This document shows, in pieces, positions 40,625 to 47,641 of a stretch of 64,000 nt of DNA. How positions within the stretch are numbered: position 1 is the first letter of the stretch; each line of letters begins with the position of its first letter. This stretch comes from Streptomyces sp. NBC_00358 (GTDB taxonomy: Bacteria; Actinomycetota; Actinomycetes; Streptomycetales; Streptomycetaceae), in contig NZ_CP107976.1 of the NCBI RefSeq assembly GCF_036099295.1, forward strand, positions 2,232,001-2,296,000. The letters run 5' to 3'. A program made the position numbers and the translations under genes. The notes under the pieces are model-generated. The model ran no database searches and was not told the DNA's origin. It saw nothing but the letters and a program-made list of their open reading frames with translations.

Positions 40625-40734
40625 AACTTCGGGTTACAAAAGACCCCGCCGCCAAAAAACGCCGCCCGGTCGTTCCGGACGGCGATGGGTGACGGCGGAC
40701 GGACCCTCGCCGTCGTCAGGCGCGTTCTCGCCGG

Positions 40735-41103
40735 TCAGGCGTCCTTCTCGCGATTCAGATAGTTGTAGACGGTGAACCGGCTCACGCCGAGCGCGCTCGC
40801 CACGGTCTCCACGCCGTGCCGCACGGAGAAGGCTCCGCGCGCTTCCAGTATGCGCACGATCTCCTGCTTGGCCTTGCGGTCCAGCTCCGCGAGCGGCTTG
40901 CCCCTCTTGCGCTCCAGGGCGGCGAGGATGTGGTCGAGCGAGTCGGCGAGCTGGGGCAGGCGCACGGCGACCACGTCCGCACCCCCCCAGGACAGCACCA
41001 CGTCGTCGACGCCGGCCAGCTCGGGCGGCAGCATCTCGCCCCCCATGGCGTCGACCAGCGGCTTGACGGCCGTGACGAAGGGGTCGTCCCCGATTCCGGT
41101 CAC
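40735..41103 (-). CDS. Small HTH regulator (YheO/DauR-like C-terminal helix-turn-helix)
   Basis: This 122-residue protein has a C-terminal Fis-like helix-turn-helix (GVETVASALGVSRFTVYNYLNRE, about residues 98-120), typical of the HTH_22/YheO class, and an N-terminal 60-residue alpha/beta part (VVLSWGGADVVAVRLPQLADSLDHI) shorter than the PAS-like domain of YheO. The GTG at 41103 overlaps the stop of the preceding gene (GTGA). Its position between the uricase operon and hyi suggests a role in purine or glyoxylate control, possibly through the TTCAACA-N3-TGTTGAA repeats; this is a guess. Confidence 0.75.
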   Translation of the reverse strand: MTGIGDDPFVTAVKPLVDAMGGEMLPPELAGVDDVVLSWGGADVVAVRLPQLADSLDHILAALERKRGKPLAELDRKAKQEIVRILEARGAFSVRHGVETVASALGVSRFTVYNYLNREKDA

Positions 41104-41360
41104 TTATCGCCCTCCCCGGCCGCGCCCACAACGTTCACCTGGAGCGAGACCCGGGTGGCGCCCGCCTCCAGGACCTTGCGCAGCAGCGCGTCGACCGCGG
41201 TGAGCACGGCGTCCGCGCCGCCTTCCGCGGTGTTGCCGAACGGGCCGACGTCCACCGCGTCCAGCTCGGCCGCCTCGATGACCTCACGGGCGACCACGGC
41301 ATGCCGGGGGGCCTCGTCGAGATCGAAGGGCTCGGTCGTGAACTCCACTCTCAATCGCAC
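41100..41360 (-). CDS. Thiamine-binding/MTH1187-like small protein
   Basis: This 86-residue protein resembles the MTH1187/YkoF-like (DUF77, thiamine-binding) family: one ferredoxin-like fold with RVEFTTEPFDLDEAPRHAVV at the start, LDAVDVGPFGNTAEGGADAV in the middle and the final strand RVSLQVNVV. Relatives bind thiamine or its pyrimidine; glyoxylate carboligase nearby needs thiamine diphosphate, which is suggestive only. The GTG at 41360 is used. It is translationally coupled (GTGA) to the HTH regulator downstream, so the pair could be a small sensor/regulator unit. It shares its promoter region with hyi. Confidence 0.65.
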   Translation of the reverse strand: MRLRVEFTTEPFDLDEAPRHAVVAREVIEAAELDAVDVGPFGNTAEGGADAVLTAVDALLRKVLEAGATRVSLQVNVVGAAGEGDK

Positions 41361-41476
41361 GCGCTCAACCTACTGCGCGCCGCGGACATCCCGGCAGCCC
41401 CCTGTGGCCCGAGGGGGTCACGGGTGCGGCTTTCCGCCCGGGCCCCCTTGACAAGCCTCGACCGACGGCGGCAATC

Positions 41477-41512
41477 TTCCATTAAGCAGAAATGAACTTC
41501 CGCAATACGGAA
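41477..41512. promoter_or_regulatory. Paired AllR-type operators upstream of hyi
   Basis: TTCC-N7-AGAA (41477-41491) and the perfect TTCCGCAATACGGAA (41498-41512) start exactly 21 bases apart in the gap between the divergent thiamine-binding/HTH pair and hyi. A -35-like ATGAAC directly precedes the second site, as in the malate synthase promoter. The pair can control both directions. Confidence 0.7.
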
Positions 41513-41576
41513 TATCTCTGAATCGCCGGCCCGGCCGACAGCACGGCCGCCAGTACGGAAGGGAGCGCCGACCTCC

Positions 41577-42416
41577 ATGGGATTCGCGGACCAGCGCTTC
41601 AACGTCAACCTGTCGATCCTCTTCACGGAACTCCCGCTCCTGGAACGCCCCGCGGCCGCCGCCGCGGCGGGCTTCACCGCGGTCGAGCTGTGGTGGCCCT
41701 GGGTCGACTCCCCCACCCCCGCGCGCTCCGAACTCGACGCCCTGAAGCGGGCGATCGAGGACGCGGGCGTCCGGCTGACGGGGCTGAACTTCTACGCCGG
41801 ACAACTGCCCGGCCCCGACCGGGGCGCCCTGTCGGTCCCCGGGGAGGAGTCAAAGAGGTTCCGCGCCAACATCGATGTGGCCGCCGAGTTCGCCGGGTCA
41901 CTGGGCTGCACGGCACTCAACGCCCTGTACGGCAACCGCGTCGAGGGCGTCGACCCGGCCGAACAGGACGCGCTCGCCCTGGAGAACCTGGTCCTCGCGG
42001 CGCGGGCCGCCGACCGGATCGGCGCGATCCTCCTCGTCGAGACCCTCAACGAGCGGGAGTCGCCGCACTATCCGCTGGTGAGCGCCCCGGCCGGCGTCGC
42101 GGTCGTCGACAAGGTCAACGAGGCGACCGGCCTCGGCAACGCCAAGTTCCTCATGGACCTCTACCACCTGTCCATGAACGGCGAGGACCTGCCGCGGGTG
42201 ATCGCCGCCTACGCCGACCGGACCGGCCATGTGCAGATCGCCGACAACCCCGGCCGCGGCGCCCCGGGCACCGGCACCCTCCCGCTGGAGGAACTCCTCG
42301 ACCAGCTCGCCAAGGCCGGCTACGAGGGCTGGGTCGGCCTGGAGTACAAGCCGGGCGACCGGCCGAGCGCCGAGGCCTTCGACTGGCTGCCCGCCGACGC
42401 CCGAGCCGCCCGCTGA
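41577..42416 (+). CDS. hyi: Hydroxypyruvate isomerase (TIM-barrel)
   Basis: The enzyme interconverts hydroxypyruvate and tartronate semialdehyde, linking glyoxylate carboligase product to the glycerate pathway. The 279-residue protein is an AP-endonuclease-2-like TIM barrel: FNVNLSILFTELPLLERPAA at the N-terminus, GFTAVELWWPW, the metal-binding glutamates in ILLVETLNERESPHYPL (about residues 145-161) and GWVGLEYKPGD near the end, and FLMDLYHLSMNGEDLP with the metal-binding aspartate/histidine. The ATG at 41577 has GGGAGCG upstream. It is followed by glxR after 45 bases, the usual order. Confidence 0.93.
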   Translation: MGFADQRFNVNLSILFTELPLLERPAAAAAAGFTAVELWWPWVDSPTPARSELDALKRAIEDAGVRLTGLNFYAGQLPGPDRGALSVPGEESKRFRANIDVAAEFAGSLGCTALNALYGNRVEGVDPAEQDALALENLVLAARAADRIGAILLVETLNERESPHYPLVSAPAGVAVVDKVNEATGLGNAKFLMDLYHLSMNGEDLPRVIAAYADRTGHVQIADNPGRGAPGTGTLPLEELLDQLAKAGYEGWVGLEYKPGDRPSAEAFDWLPADARAAR

Positions 42417-42461
42417 GCGGCACCCCGACGACGTAAGCAGAGATCACAGAGAGGCACCCTC

Positions 42462-43355
42462 TTGAGCAACAACCTCCCCAAGGTGGCATGGATCGGTCTC
42501 GGCATCATGGGCTCGCCCATGGCGGAGAACCTGATCAAGGCCGGGTACGCCGTCACCGGCTTCACGCTGGAGCGGGACAAGCTGGAGCGCCTGGCCGCAG
42601 CGGGCGGCACCGCCGCCGGCTCGATAGCCGAGGCCGTGCGGGACGCCGACGTGGTGATCACGATGGTCCCCGCCTCCCCGCAGGTCGAGGCCATCGCGTA
42701 CGGCCCCGACGGCATCCTGGAGAACGTGCGGTCCGGCGCGCTGCTGGTCGACATGTCCTCGATCACCCCGCAGACCTCGGTCGACCTCGCGCGGGCCGCC
42801 GCCGCGAAGGGCGTCCGCGTCCTGGACGCCCCCGTGTCCGGCGGCGAGGCCGGTGCGATCGAGGCCGTGCTGTCGATCATGGTCGGTGGCGAGCAGGCCG
42901 ACTTCGACGAGGCGGAGCCCCTCTTCGAGGCGCTCGGCAGGACCATCGTGCTCTGCGGTCCGCACGGCTCGGGCCAGACCGTGAAGGCCGCCAACCAGCT
43001 CATCGTCGCCGTGAACATCCAGGCGTGCGCCGAGGCCGTGGTCTTCCTGGAGAAGTCCGGCGTCGACCTGAAGGCCGCACTCGACGTCCTCGGCGGCGGG
43101 CTCGCGGGCTCCACGGTGCTGGCGCGCAAGAAGGACAACTTCCTGAACCGCGACTTCAAGCCGGGCTTCCGGATCGACCTGCACCACAAGGACATGGGCA
43201 TCGTCACGGACGCCGCCCGCAACGTGGGCGCCGCGCTGCCCGTCGGCGCCGTGGTCGCCCAGCTCGTCGCGAGTCTGCGTGCGCAGGGCGACGGCGGCCT
43301 CGACCACTCCGCACTGCTGCGCGCGGTCGAGCGCCTCTCCGGCGCGCGGATCTGA
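42462..43355 (+). CDS. glxR: 2-hydroxy-3-oxopropionate (tartronate semialdehyde) reductase
   Basis: The enzyme reduces tartronate semialdehyde to D-glycerate with NAD(P)H. The 297-residue beta-hydroxyacid dehydrogenase has the Rossmann motif VAWIGLGIMGSPMAENLIKA (residues 6-25), the substrate-binding APVSGGEAGA (about 122-131), the catalytic lysine in GSGQTVKAANQLIVA (about 168-182) and KDNFLNRDFKPGFRIDLHHK near 225-244. The TTG at 42462 with GAGAGGCA upstream is the start. Together with gcl and hyi it converts two glyoxylate molecules to glycerate plus CO2. It is cotranscribed with hyi. Confidence 0.95.
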   Translation: MSNNLPKVAWIGLGIMGSPMAENLIKAGYAVTGFTLERDKLERLAAAGGTAAGSIAEAVRDADVVITMVPASPQVEAIAYGPDGILENVRSGALLVDMSSITPQTSVDLARAAAAKGVRVLDAPVSGGEAGAIEAVLSIMVGGEQADFDEAEPLFEALGRTIVLCGPHGSGQTVKAANQLIVAVNIQACAEAVVFLEKSGVDLKAALDVLGGGLAGSTVLARKKDNFLNRDFKPGFRIDLHHKDMGIVTDAARNVGAALPVGAVVAQLVASLRAQGDGGLDHSALLRAVERLSGARI

Positions 43356-43464
43356 ACCGGACGAAGAGCCGGCCCGGTTCCGTCCGGGCCCCTCGAACCT
43401 CCGGGCCGCGGTGGCGCCGACAACTGTCCTGTCGCGCCCAGGCGCCACCGCCGCCCGGACCTCA

Positions 43465-43540
43465 TTCAACAAACTGTTGACGGAGAGATCGTCCCGGACC
43501 TATGCTCCACGAAGCGGAAGTCGAATTCCAAAACACTCCG
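43465..43540 (+). promoter_or_regulatory. Intact promoter with AllR-type operators in front of the catalase relic
   Basis: TTCAACA-AAC-TGTTGAC (43465-43481) is the second inverted repeat of the regulon; its right arm forms -35 TTGACG (43477-43482), and -10 TATGCT (43501-43506) follows after 18 bases. CTCC-N7-GGAA (43505-43519) overlaps the -10 box, and a half-site TTCC (43526-43529) starts exactly 21 bases after it. The promoter looks functional although only a short stub remains downstream. Confidence 0.65.
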
Positions 43541-43566
43541 CCGCCCTCTCGTACGGAAGGTCCACG

Positions 43567-43668
43567 ATGTCGAAGCACGCGCTCACGGCCGTGTCCGGCG
43601 CCCCGGTCGCCGGTCCCGAGTACGGCAGGCGTGTGGAGGACGCGGTCCGCGTTCGGCGCGAGGACTGA
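43567..43668 (+). pseudogene. 33-codon stub, probable N-terminal remnant of a catalase gene
   Basis: The stub starts MSKHALTAVSGAPVAGPEYG and stops at TGA 43666-43668. GAAGG lies at a good distance before its ATG. The first 15 residues match the typical N-terminus of clade 3 catalases of Streptomyces (of the form MSKxVLTxxxGAPVAD), while the rest matches nothing I know. A catalase gene occupies this place beside glxR in related Streptomyces, as I recall, and would remove the H2O2 made by uricase. I infer that an internal deletion removed almost the whole gene. The similarity rests on few residues, so an independent small peptide cannot be excluded. Confidence 0.45.
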
Positions 43669-44040
43669 GCTCCCGGACCGCGTCCTGGACGGCCCGGATG
43701 AGGGGTGACCGTTCAAGGACACGGTGCGGGCGGGGTGAGGACCGCGGCGGCCTGCGAGCCAGTGCGGTGGTGAAGGATCCGGTTCCCCTTCTCGACCAGA
43801 GGGAAGGGTGACTCCGGTCCGTCGCAGCCGCCGCGGTCCCTGCCACACACCGGCTTCGGCCAACCTCCCAGACCCCGTCCGGCGGCGCGAACGTACTGTC
43901 GCGCCCAGCCTCGCGCCGTCGGACGGCCACAACGTCACAGCACCACCGTGCGGCGGACAGGCCTCCGGAGACGGACGGCCCCGGCTCCGGGTGCGGATTC
44001 CGGCCGCGCGCAGCAGCCTTGGAGCATGGAGGCTGACGGC
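43669..44040. other. Non-coding stretch after the catalase stub
   Basis: Between the stub and the small acidic protein no codon-biased frame, hairpin or repeat stands out. It may include the scar of the deletion that removed the catalase gene. Confidence 0.35.
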
Positions 44041-44289
44041 ATGGTTTTCCCCAGGATCGTGGTGCACACACCAGGGCTGGACGGGTCGCGGCGCGTCACC
44101 GAGGGGGACCGGATACTCGGCATCGCGTACCACCTCGACGACGTGGTCGAGATCCTGCGCCAGGCGGACGTCGACCTGGACGCGATCGAGGTCGAGGAGA
44201 GCGACATCATCGAGTGGCAGGGCGGCGGCCCGGACGACTGGCCCGGCCTCTCCGAGCACTCGGAGCACTCGGAGCACTCGGACGGATGA
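44041..44289 (+). CDS. Small acidic protein of unknown function
   Basis: This 82-residue protein is of a small conserved Streptomyces type with no known function. Notable stretches are FPRIVVHTPGLDGSRRVTEG, ILGIAYHLDDVVEILRQADV and the acidic VEVEESDIIEWQGGGPDDW-like end. It is highly acidic, all alpha/beta by appearance, with no signal peptide. I prefer the ATG at 44041 because GGAGG lies 8 bases upstream; an ATG at 44026 has no such site. The last residues SEHSEHSEHSDG come from a 9-bp tandem repeat (CTCGGAGCA, about 44249-44280) and probably vary in number between strains. Confidence 0.7.
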   Translation: MVFPRIVVHTPGLDGSRRVTEGDRILGIAYHLDDVVEILRQADVDLDAIEVEESDIIEWQGGGPDDWPGLSEHSEHSEHSDG

Positions 44290-44650
44290 AGCCCTGGGCG
44301 GGGAACCGCCGCCGACCGCCGGACACCGGACCGGGACCGCGAGCCGCGAGCGCCGCGAGCCGATAACGGGCGACAAACGGACTCCGTCCGTACACAAGCG
44401 GGCGTAGAACGCCTACGGAACCCTCAAATCAACCTCTGAACACTGCCCCAGGGTCTTCACCTGGCGCCGGATCAGGCACATTCTCGGCACACGGGGCCCG
44501 CCGGCACGGGGGCGGCGGGTCCCGAACGGGGGTACGGGGGTACGGGGGAAGCACCACAAGTGGGAGCGCGGCGGTCGGGCCTTGGCCTCAGACCGTCGCG
44601 CTCCCGCGTGGTGGGCCGCGCGCCGCGCCGGGCTCGCGCGGGCGGCGGCC
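44290..44650. other. Non-coding gap
   Basis: This 361-base stretch holds no supported gene. Weak features are a short direct repeat of CGCGAGC near 44340 and a possible hairpin CCCGCCG...CGGCGGG at about 44487-44511 that could end transcripts of the small acidic gene. Confidence 0.35.
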
Positions 44651-45553
44651 TCACCGACGACGGGGCCGGCTGGGGAGGCGGCGTCCGCCGACCGCCCGCG
44701 GATCCTCCAGGAACGGCAGGACGTGCCGCAGGAAGAGACCCGGCCGTTCGTTGTACGGCTCGTGGGCCGTGGGCAGCAGAACGCTCAACGTCCCTGCGGG
44801 GAGCATGCGTTGGGCGCGCCGCCGGTCGAGGAGGGCGGGCACGACCGGGTCGCGGCTCCCCCACAGGAGCAGGATCGGCAGGTCCGGGGCGGCCGGGTCC
44901 GCGAGGCCGAAGCCTGGGTCGGCGAGACCGCGCCAGACGGCACAGTGCACCGCCAGTCTCCGTTCGTCATGGGGCAGTTGACGCACTCGGGCGTACGTCT
45001 CCCGCGCGCTCGGCGTGCCCAGTCGGCCCAGATAGGCGCGGGCCAGCGGGACGACCAGCCGGCGGGCCCGCGCGGGGCGGCCCATCACCTCTCGGCAGAA
45101 CCAGCGGGTGAGCGCGGTGTGCCGGGTGAAGCCCGCCGGGTCGACCAGGACGAGCGCGCTGACCGACGCGGCACGCGGGCCCTCGGCCAGGCGGCAGGCG
45201 ACGTAGCCGCCGACGCTGTTGCCGAGCACGGCGACCCCCCGGACACCCTGTTCCTCGGCGAGCGCGTCGAGCACCAGCTCCGCGACCTCCACCAGCCCCT
45301 CGGGAGTGACCCGCCCCGGCTCCGGTGCGGTGGAGTCGCCGTAACCGGGCCAGTCCACGACGAAGGTGCGGTACCGGTCGGCGAGGGCGGGCAGCACCGC
45401 GGCGAAGTCACGGCCGTCCCCGGGGTTGGCGTGCAGCAGCAGGAGCGCGGGGGCGCCGGGCGGGACGGAGGCCCCCTCCGGCCGTGCGCCGGGAAACGGG
45501 GGAAAGCAGCGTACGGCGATGTCGCCGAGGGGGGTGGGGACGGTCATCCGCAT
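44651..45553 (-). CDS. Alpha/beta hydrolase
   Basis: This 300-residue serine hydrolase has the alpha/beta fold. The oxyanion strand is ALLLLHANPGDGRDFAAVLP, the nucleophile elbow GNSVGGY (about residues 112-118), the acid probably in LLLWGSRDPVVPALL (about 228-242) and the histidine in VLLPTAHEPYNERPGLF (about 259-275), in proper order. The ATG at 45553 is the start, with a second ATG two codons later. It follows gcl on the same strand but a hairpin lies between, so it may be separate. The substrate is unknown. Confidence 0.88.
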   Translation of the reverse strand: MRMTVPTPLGDIAVRCFPPFPGARPEGASVPPGAPALLLLHANPGDGRDFAAVLPALADRYRTFVVDWPGYGDSTAPEPGRVTPEGLVEVAELVLDALAEEQGVRGVAVLGNSVGGYVACRLAEGPRAASVSALVLVDPAGFTRHTALTRWFCREVMGRPARARRLVVPLARAYLGRLGTPSARETYARVRQLPHDERRLAVHCAVWRGLADPGFGLADPAAPDLPILLLWGSRDPVVPALLDRRRAQRMLPAGTLSVLLPTAHEPYNERPGLFLRHVLPFLEDPRAVGGRRLPSRPRRR

Positions 45554-45598
45554 GGGGCGAGCATGCCGGACGGGCCCGCCCCTGGGAACAACGCCCTT

Positions 45599-45628
45599 GG
45601 GCGGCCCGTCACTTGGGACGGGCCGCCC
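45599..45628 (-). terminator. Hairpin after gcl
   Basis: GGGCGGCCCGTC (45599-45610) and GACGGGCCGCCC (45617-45628) form a perfect 12-bp stem with loop ACTTGG, 24 bases past the gcl stop on the minus strand. Confidence 0.75.
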
Positions 45629-45652
45629 TTGCGCGCGCGACGAGCGTCCGCG

Positions 45653-47437
45653 TCAGACCTTCAGCGCCCTGATCGCGGTGGGGGCGTGGCCGGGCTCGGT
45701 CGCGATCTCCTCGAACTCCACGACGTTCCCGATGTCGTTCGTCCGGCTCATGGCGATGTTGGTGACACGCTCCAGGATCGCCTCGACGACGACCGGGACC
45801 TGGAACTCGGCGGCGAGCTTCTTGGCCCGCTCGAAGGCGGCGCCGAGTTCGCCCGGGTCGGTGACGCGGATCGCCTTGCAGCCGAGGCCCTCGACGACCT
45901 TGACGTGGTCGACGCCGTAGACGCCGAGCTCGGGCGAGTTGATGTTCTCGAACTCCAGGTTGACCTGGAAGTCCAGGTCCAGGCCGAGCTGCGCCTGCCG
46001 GATCAGGCCCAAGTAGGCGTTGTTCACCAGGACATGGACGTACGGGATCCGGTGCTGGGCGCCGACGGCCAGTTCCTCCATCATGAACTGGAAGTCGTAG
46101 TCGCCGGAGAGGGCGACGACCTGAGCGCCCGGGTCGGCCTTGGCGACACCGAGAGCGGCCGGGATCGTCCAGCCGAGCGGGCCCGCCTGGCCGCAGTTGA
46201 TCCAGTGGCGCGGCCGGTAGACGTGCAGCATCTGGGCGCCGGCGATCTGCGACAGCCCGATGGTGGTGACGTACCGGGTCTCCGGGCCGAAGGCCTTGTT
46301 CATCTCCTCGTAGACGCGCTGCGGCTTGATCGGGATGTCGTCGAAGTGCGTCCGACGCTGGAGGGTGGCCCGCTTCTCCTGCGCCGAGGCGGCCCACGCG
46401 GAACGGTCGGGCAGCCGGCCGGCCGCCTTCAACTCCCTTGCCACCTCGACGAAGAGCTCCAGGGCGGCCCTGGCGTCGGAGGCGATCCCGAAGTCCGGGG
46501 CGAAGATCCTGCCGAGCTGGGTGGGCTCGATGTCGACGTGCACGAACTTCCGTCCGGCCGTGTAGACATCCAGGTTGCCGGTGTGGCGGTTGGCCCAGCG
46601 ATTGCCGATGCCGAGGACGAAGTCGGACTCCAGGAAGGTCGCGTTGCCGTAGCGGTGCGAGGTCTGCAGGCCCACCATGCCCGCGTTGAGCTCGTGGTCG
46701 TCGGGCAGGACGCCCCAGCCCATGAGCGTCGGAACGACCGGGGTTCCGGTCAACTCGGCGAACTCGACGAGGAGTTCGGCGGCGTCGGCGTTGATGACAC
46801 CGCCGCCGGCCACGATCAGCGGGCGCTCGGACGCGTTCAGCAGTCCGATCGCCTTCTCGATCTGGGCGCGGGTCGCGGCGGGCTTGTACGCCCGGAGCGG
46901 CTCGTACGTGTCGGGGTCGAACTCGATCTCGGTGAGCTGGACGTCGATGGGCAGGTCGATGAGGACCGGCCCGGGGCGCCCGGAGCGCATGAGGTGGAAG
47001 GCCTGCTGGAAGACGCCGGGGACCTGCGCGGCCTCCAGCACGGTGACGGCCATCTTGGTCACGGGCCTCGCGATCGAGGCGATGTCGACGGCCTGGAAGT
47101 CCTCCTTGTGGATCACCGCGGTGGGTGCCTGGCCGGTGATGCACAGGATCGGGATCGAGTCGCCGGTCGCGGAGTAGAGGCCGGTGATCATGTCGGTGCC
47201 GGCGGGACCCGAGGTGCCGATGCAGACGCCGATGTTGCCGGGGTGCGTACGGGTGTAGCCCTCGGCCATGTGCGAGGCGCCCTCGACATGCCGGGCGAGG
47301 GTGTGGCTGATCCCGCCGGACGCCTTGAGCGCCGCGTAGAAGGGGTTGATCGCCGCACCCGGGACACCGAACGCGTCGGTCACGCCCTCGCGCCTGAGGA
47401 TCTCGACTGCCGCGCGGGCAGCGGTCATACGAGCCAT
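45653..47437 (-). CDS. gcl: Glyoxylate carboligase (tartronate semialdehyde synthase)
   Basis: The thiamine-diphosphate enzyme joins two glyoxylates to tartronate semialdehyde and CO2. The 594-residue protein has the usual three domains: PYR ([20 protein letters not shown] at the start, and [12 protein letters not shown], where Gcl has no catalytic glutamate), the central FAD-type domain, and the PP domain with [16 protein letters not shown] and the ThDP-binding [16 protein letters not shown] (about residues 458-473) to [10 protein letters not shown]. The ATG at 47437 follows GGAGTAC only partly matching a ribosome-binding site. The promoter carries two AllR-type operators. Confidence 0.95.
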   Translation of the reverse strand: MARMTAARAAVEILRREGVTDAFGVPGAAINPFYAALKASGGISHTLARHVEGASHMAEGYTRTHPGNIGVCIGTSGPAGTDMITGLYSATGDSIPILCITGQAPTAVIHKEDFQAVDIASIARPVTKMAVTVLEAAQVPGVFQQAFHLMRSGRPGPVLIDLPIDVQLTEIEFDPDTYEPLRAYKPAATRAQIEKAIGLLNASERPLIVAGGGVINADAAELLVEFAELTGTPVVPTLMGWGVLPDDHELNAGMVGLQTSHRYGNATFLESDFVLGIGNRWANRHTGNLDVYTAGRKFVHVDIEPTQLGRIFAPDFGIASDARAALELFVEVARELKAAGRLPDRSAWAASAQEKRATLQRRTHFDDIPIKPQRVYEEMNKAFGPETRYVTTIGLSQIAGAQMLHVYRPRHWINCGQAGPLGWTIPAALGVAKADPGAQVVALSGDYDFQFMMEELAVGAQHRIPYVHVLVNNAYLGLIRQAQLGLDLDFQVNLEFENINSPELGVYGVDHVKVVEGLGCKAIRVTDPGELGAAFERAKKLAAEFQVPVVVEAILERVTNIAMSRTNDIGNVVEFEEIATEPGHAPTAIRALKV

Positions 47438-47499
47438 GGAGTACTCCTGCTTCGGCTGTCGGATTCGCACTCCCCTCGCGCCCCGCGGAGAGTCACTGA

Positions 47500-47535
47500 T
47501 TCCGTATCGTGGAAACTAACTTCTGCTATCTGGAA
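47500..47535 (-). promoter_or_regulatory. Paired AllR-type operators upstream of gcl
   Basis: TTCCGTATCGTGGAA (47500-47514) and TTCT-N7-GGAA (47521-47535) start exactly 21 bases apart, 63-98 bases upstream of the gcl start. The design is the same as upstream of hyi and malate synthase, and AllR is the inferred binder. Confidence 0.7.
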
Positions 47536-47641
47536 GCAATGTAGGCGCACGGGCAGGGAGCGTCAAGGGTGGGCGGAGCGCGCGACCGGGTCGCGACGCG
47601 TCACGGCGTTTCGCCGCCGGACGGCGTCCGGCAGGAGGACG

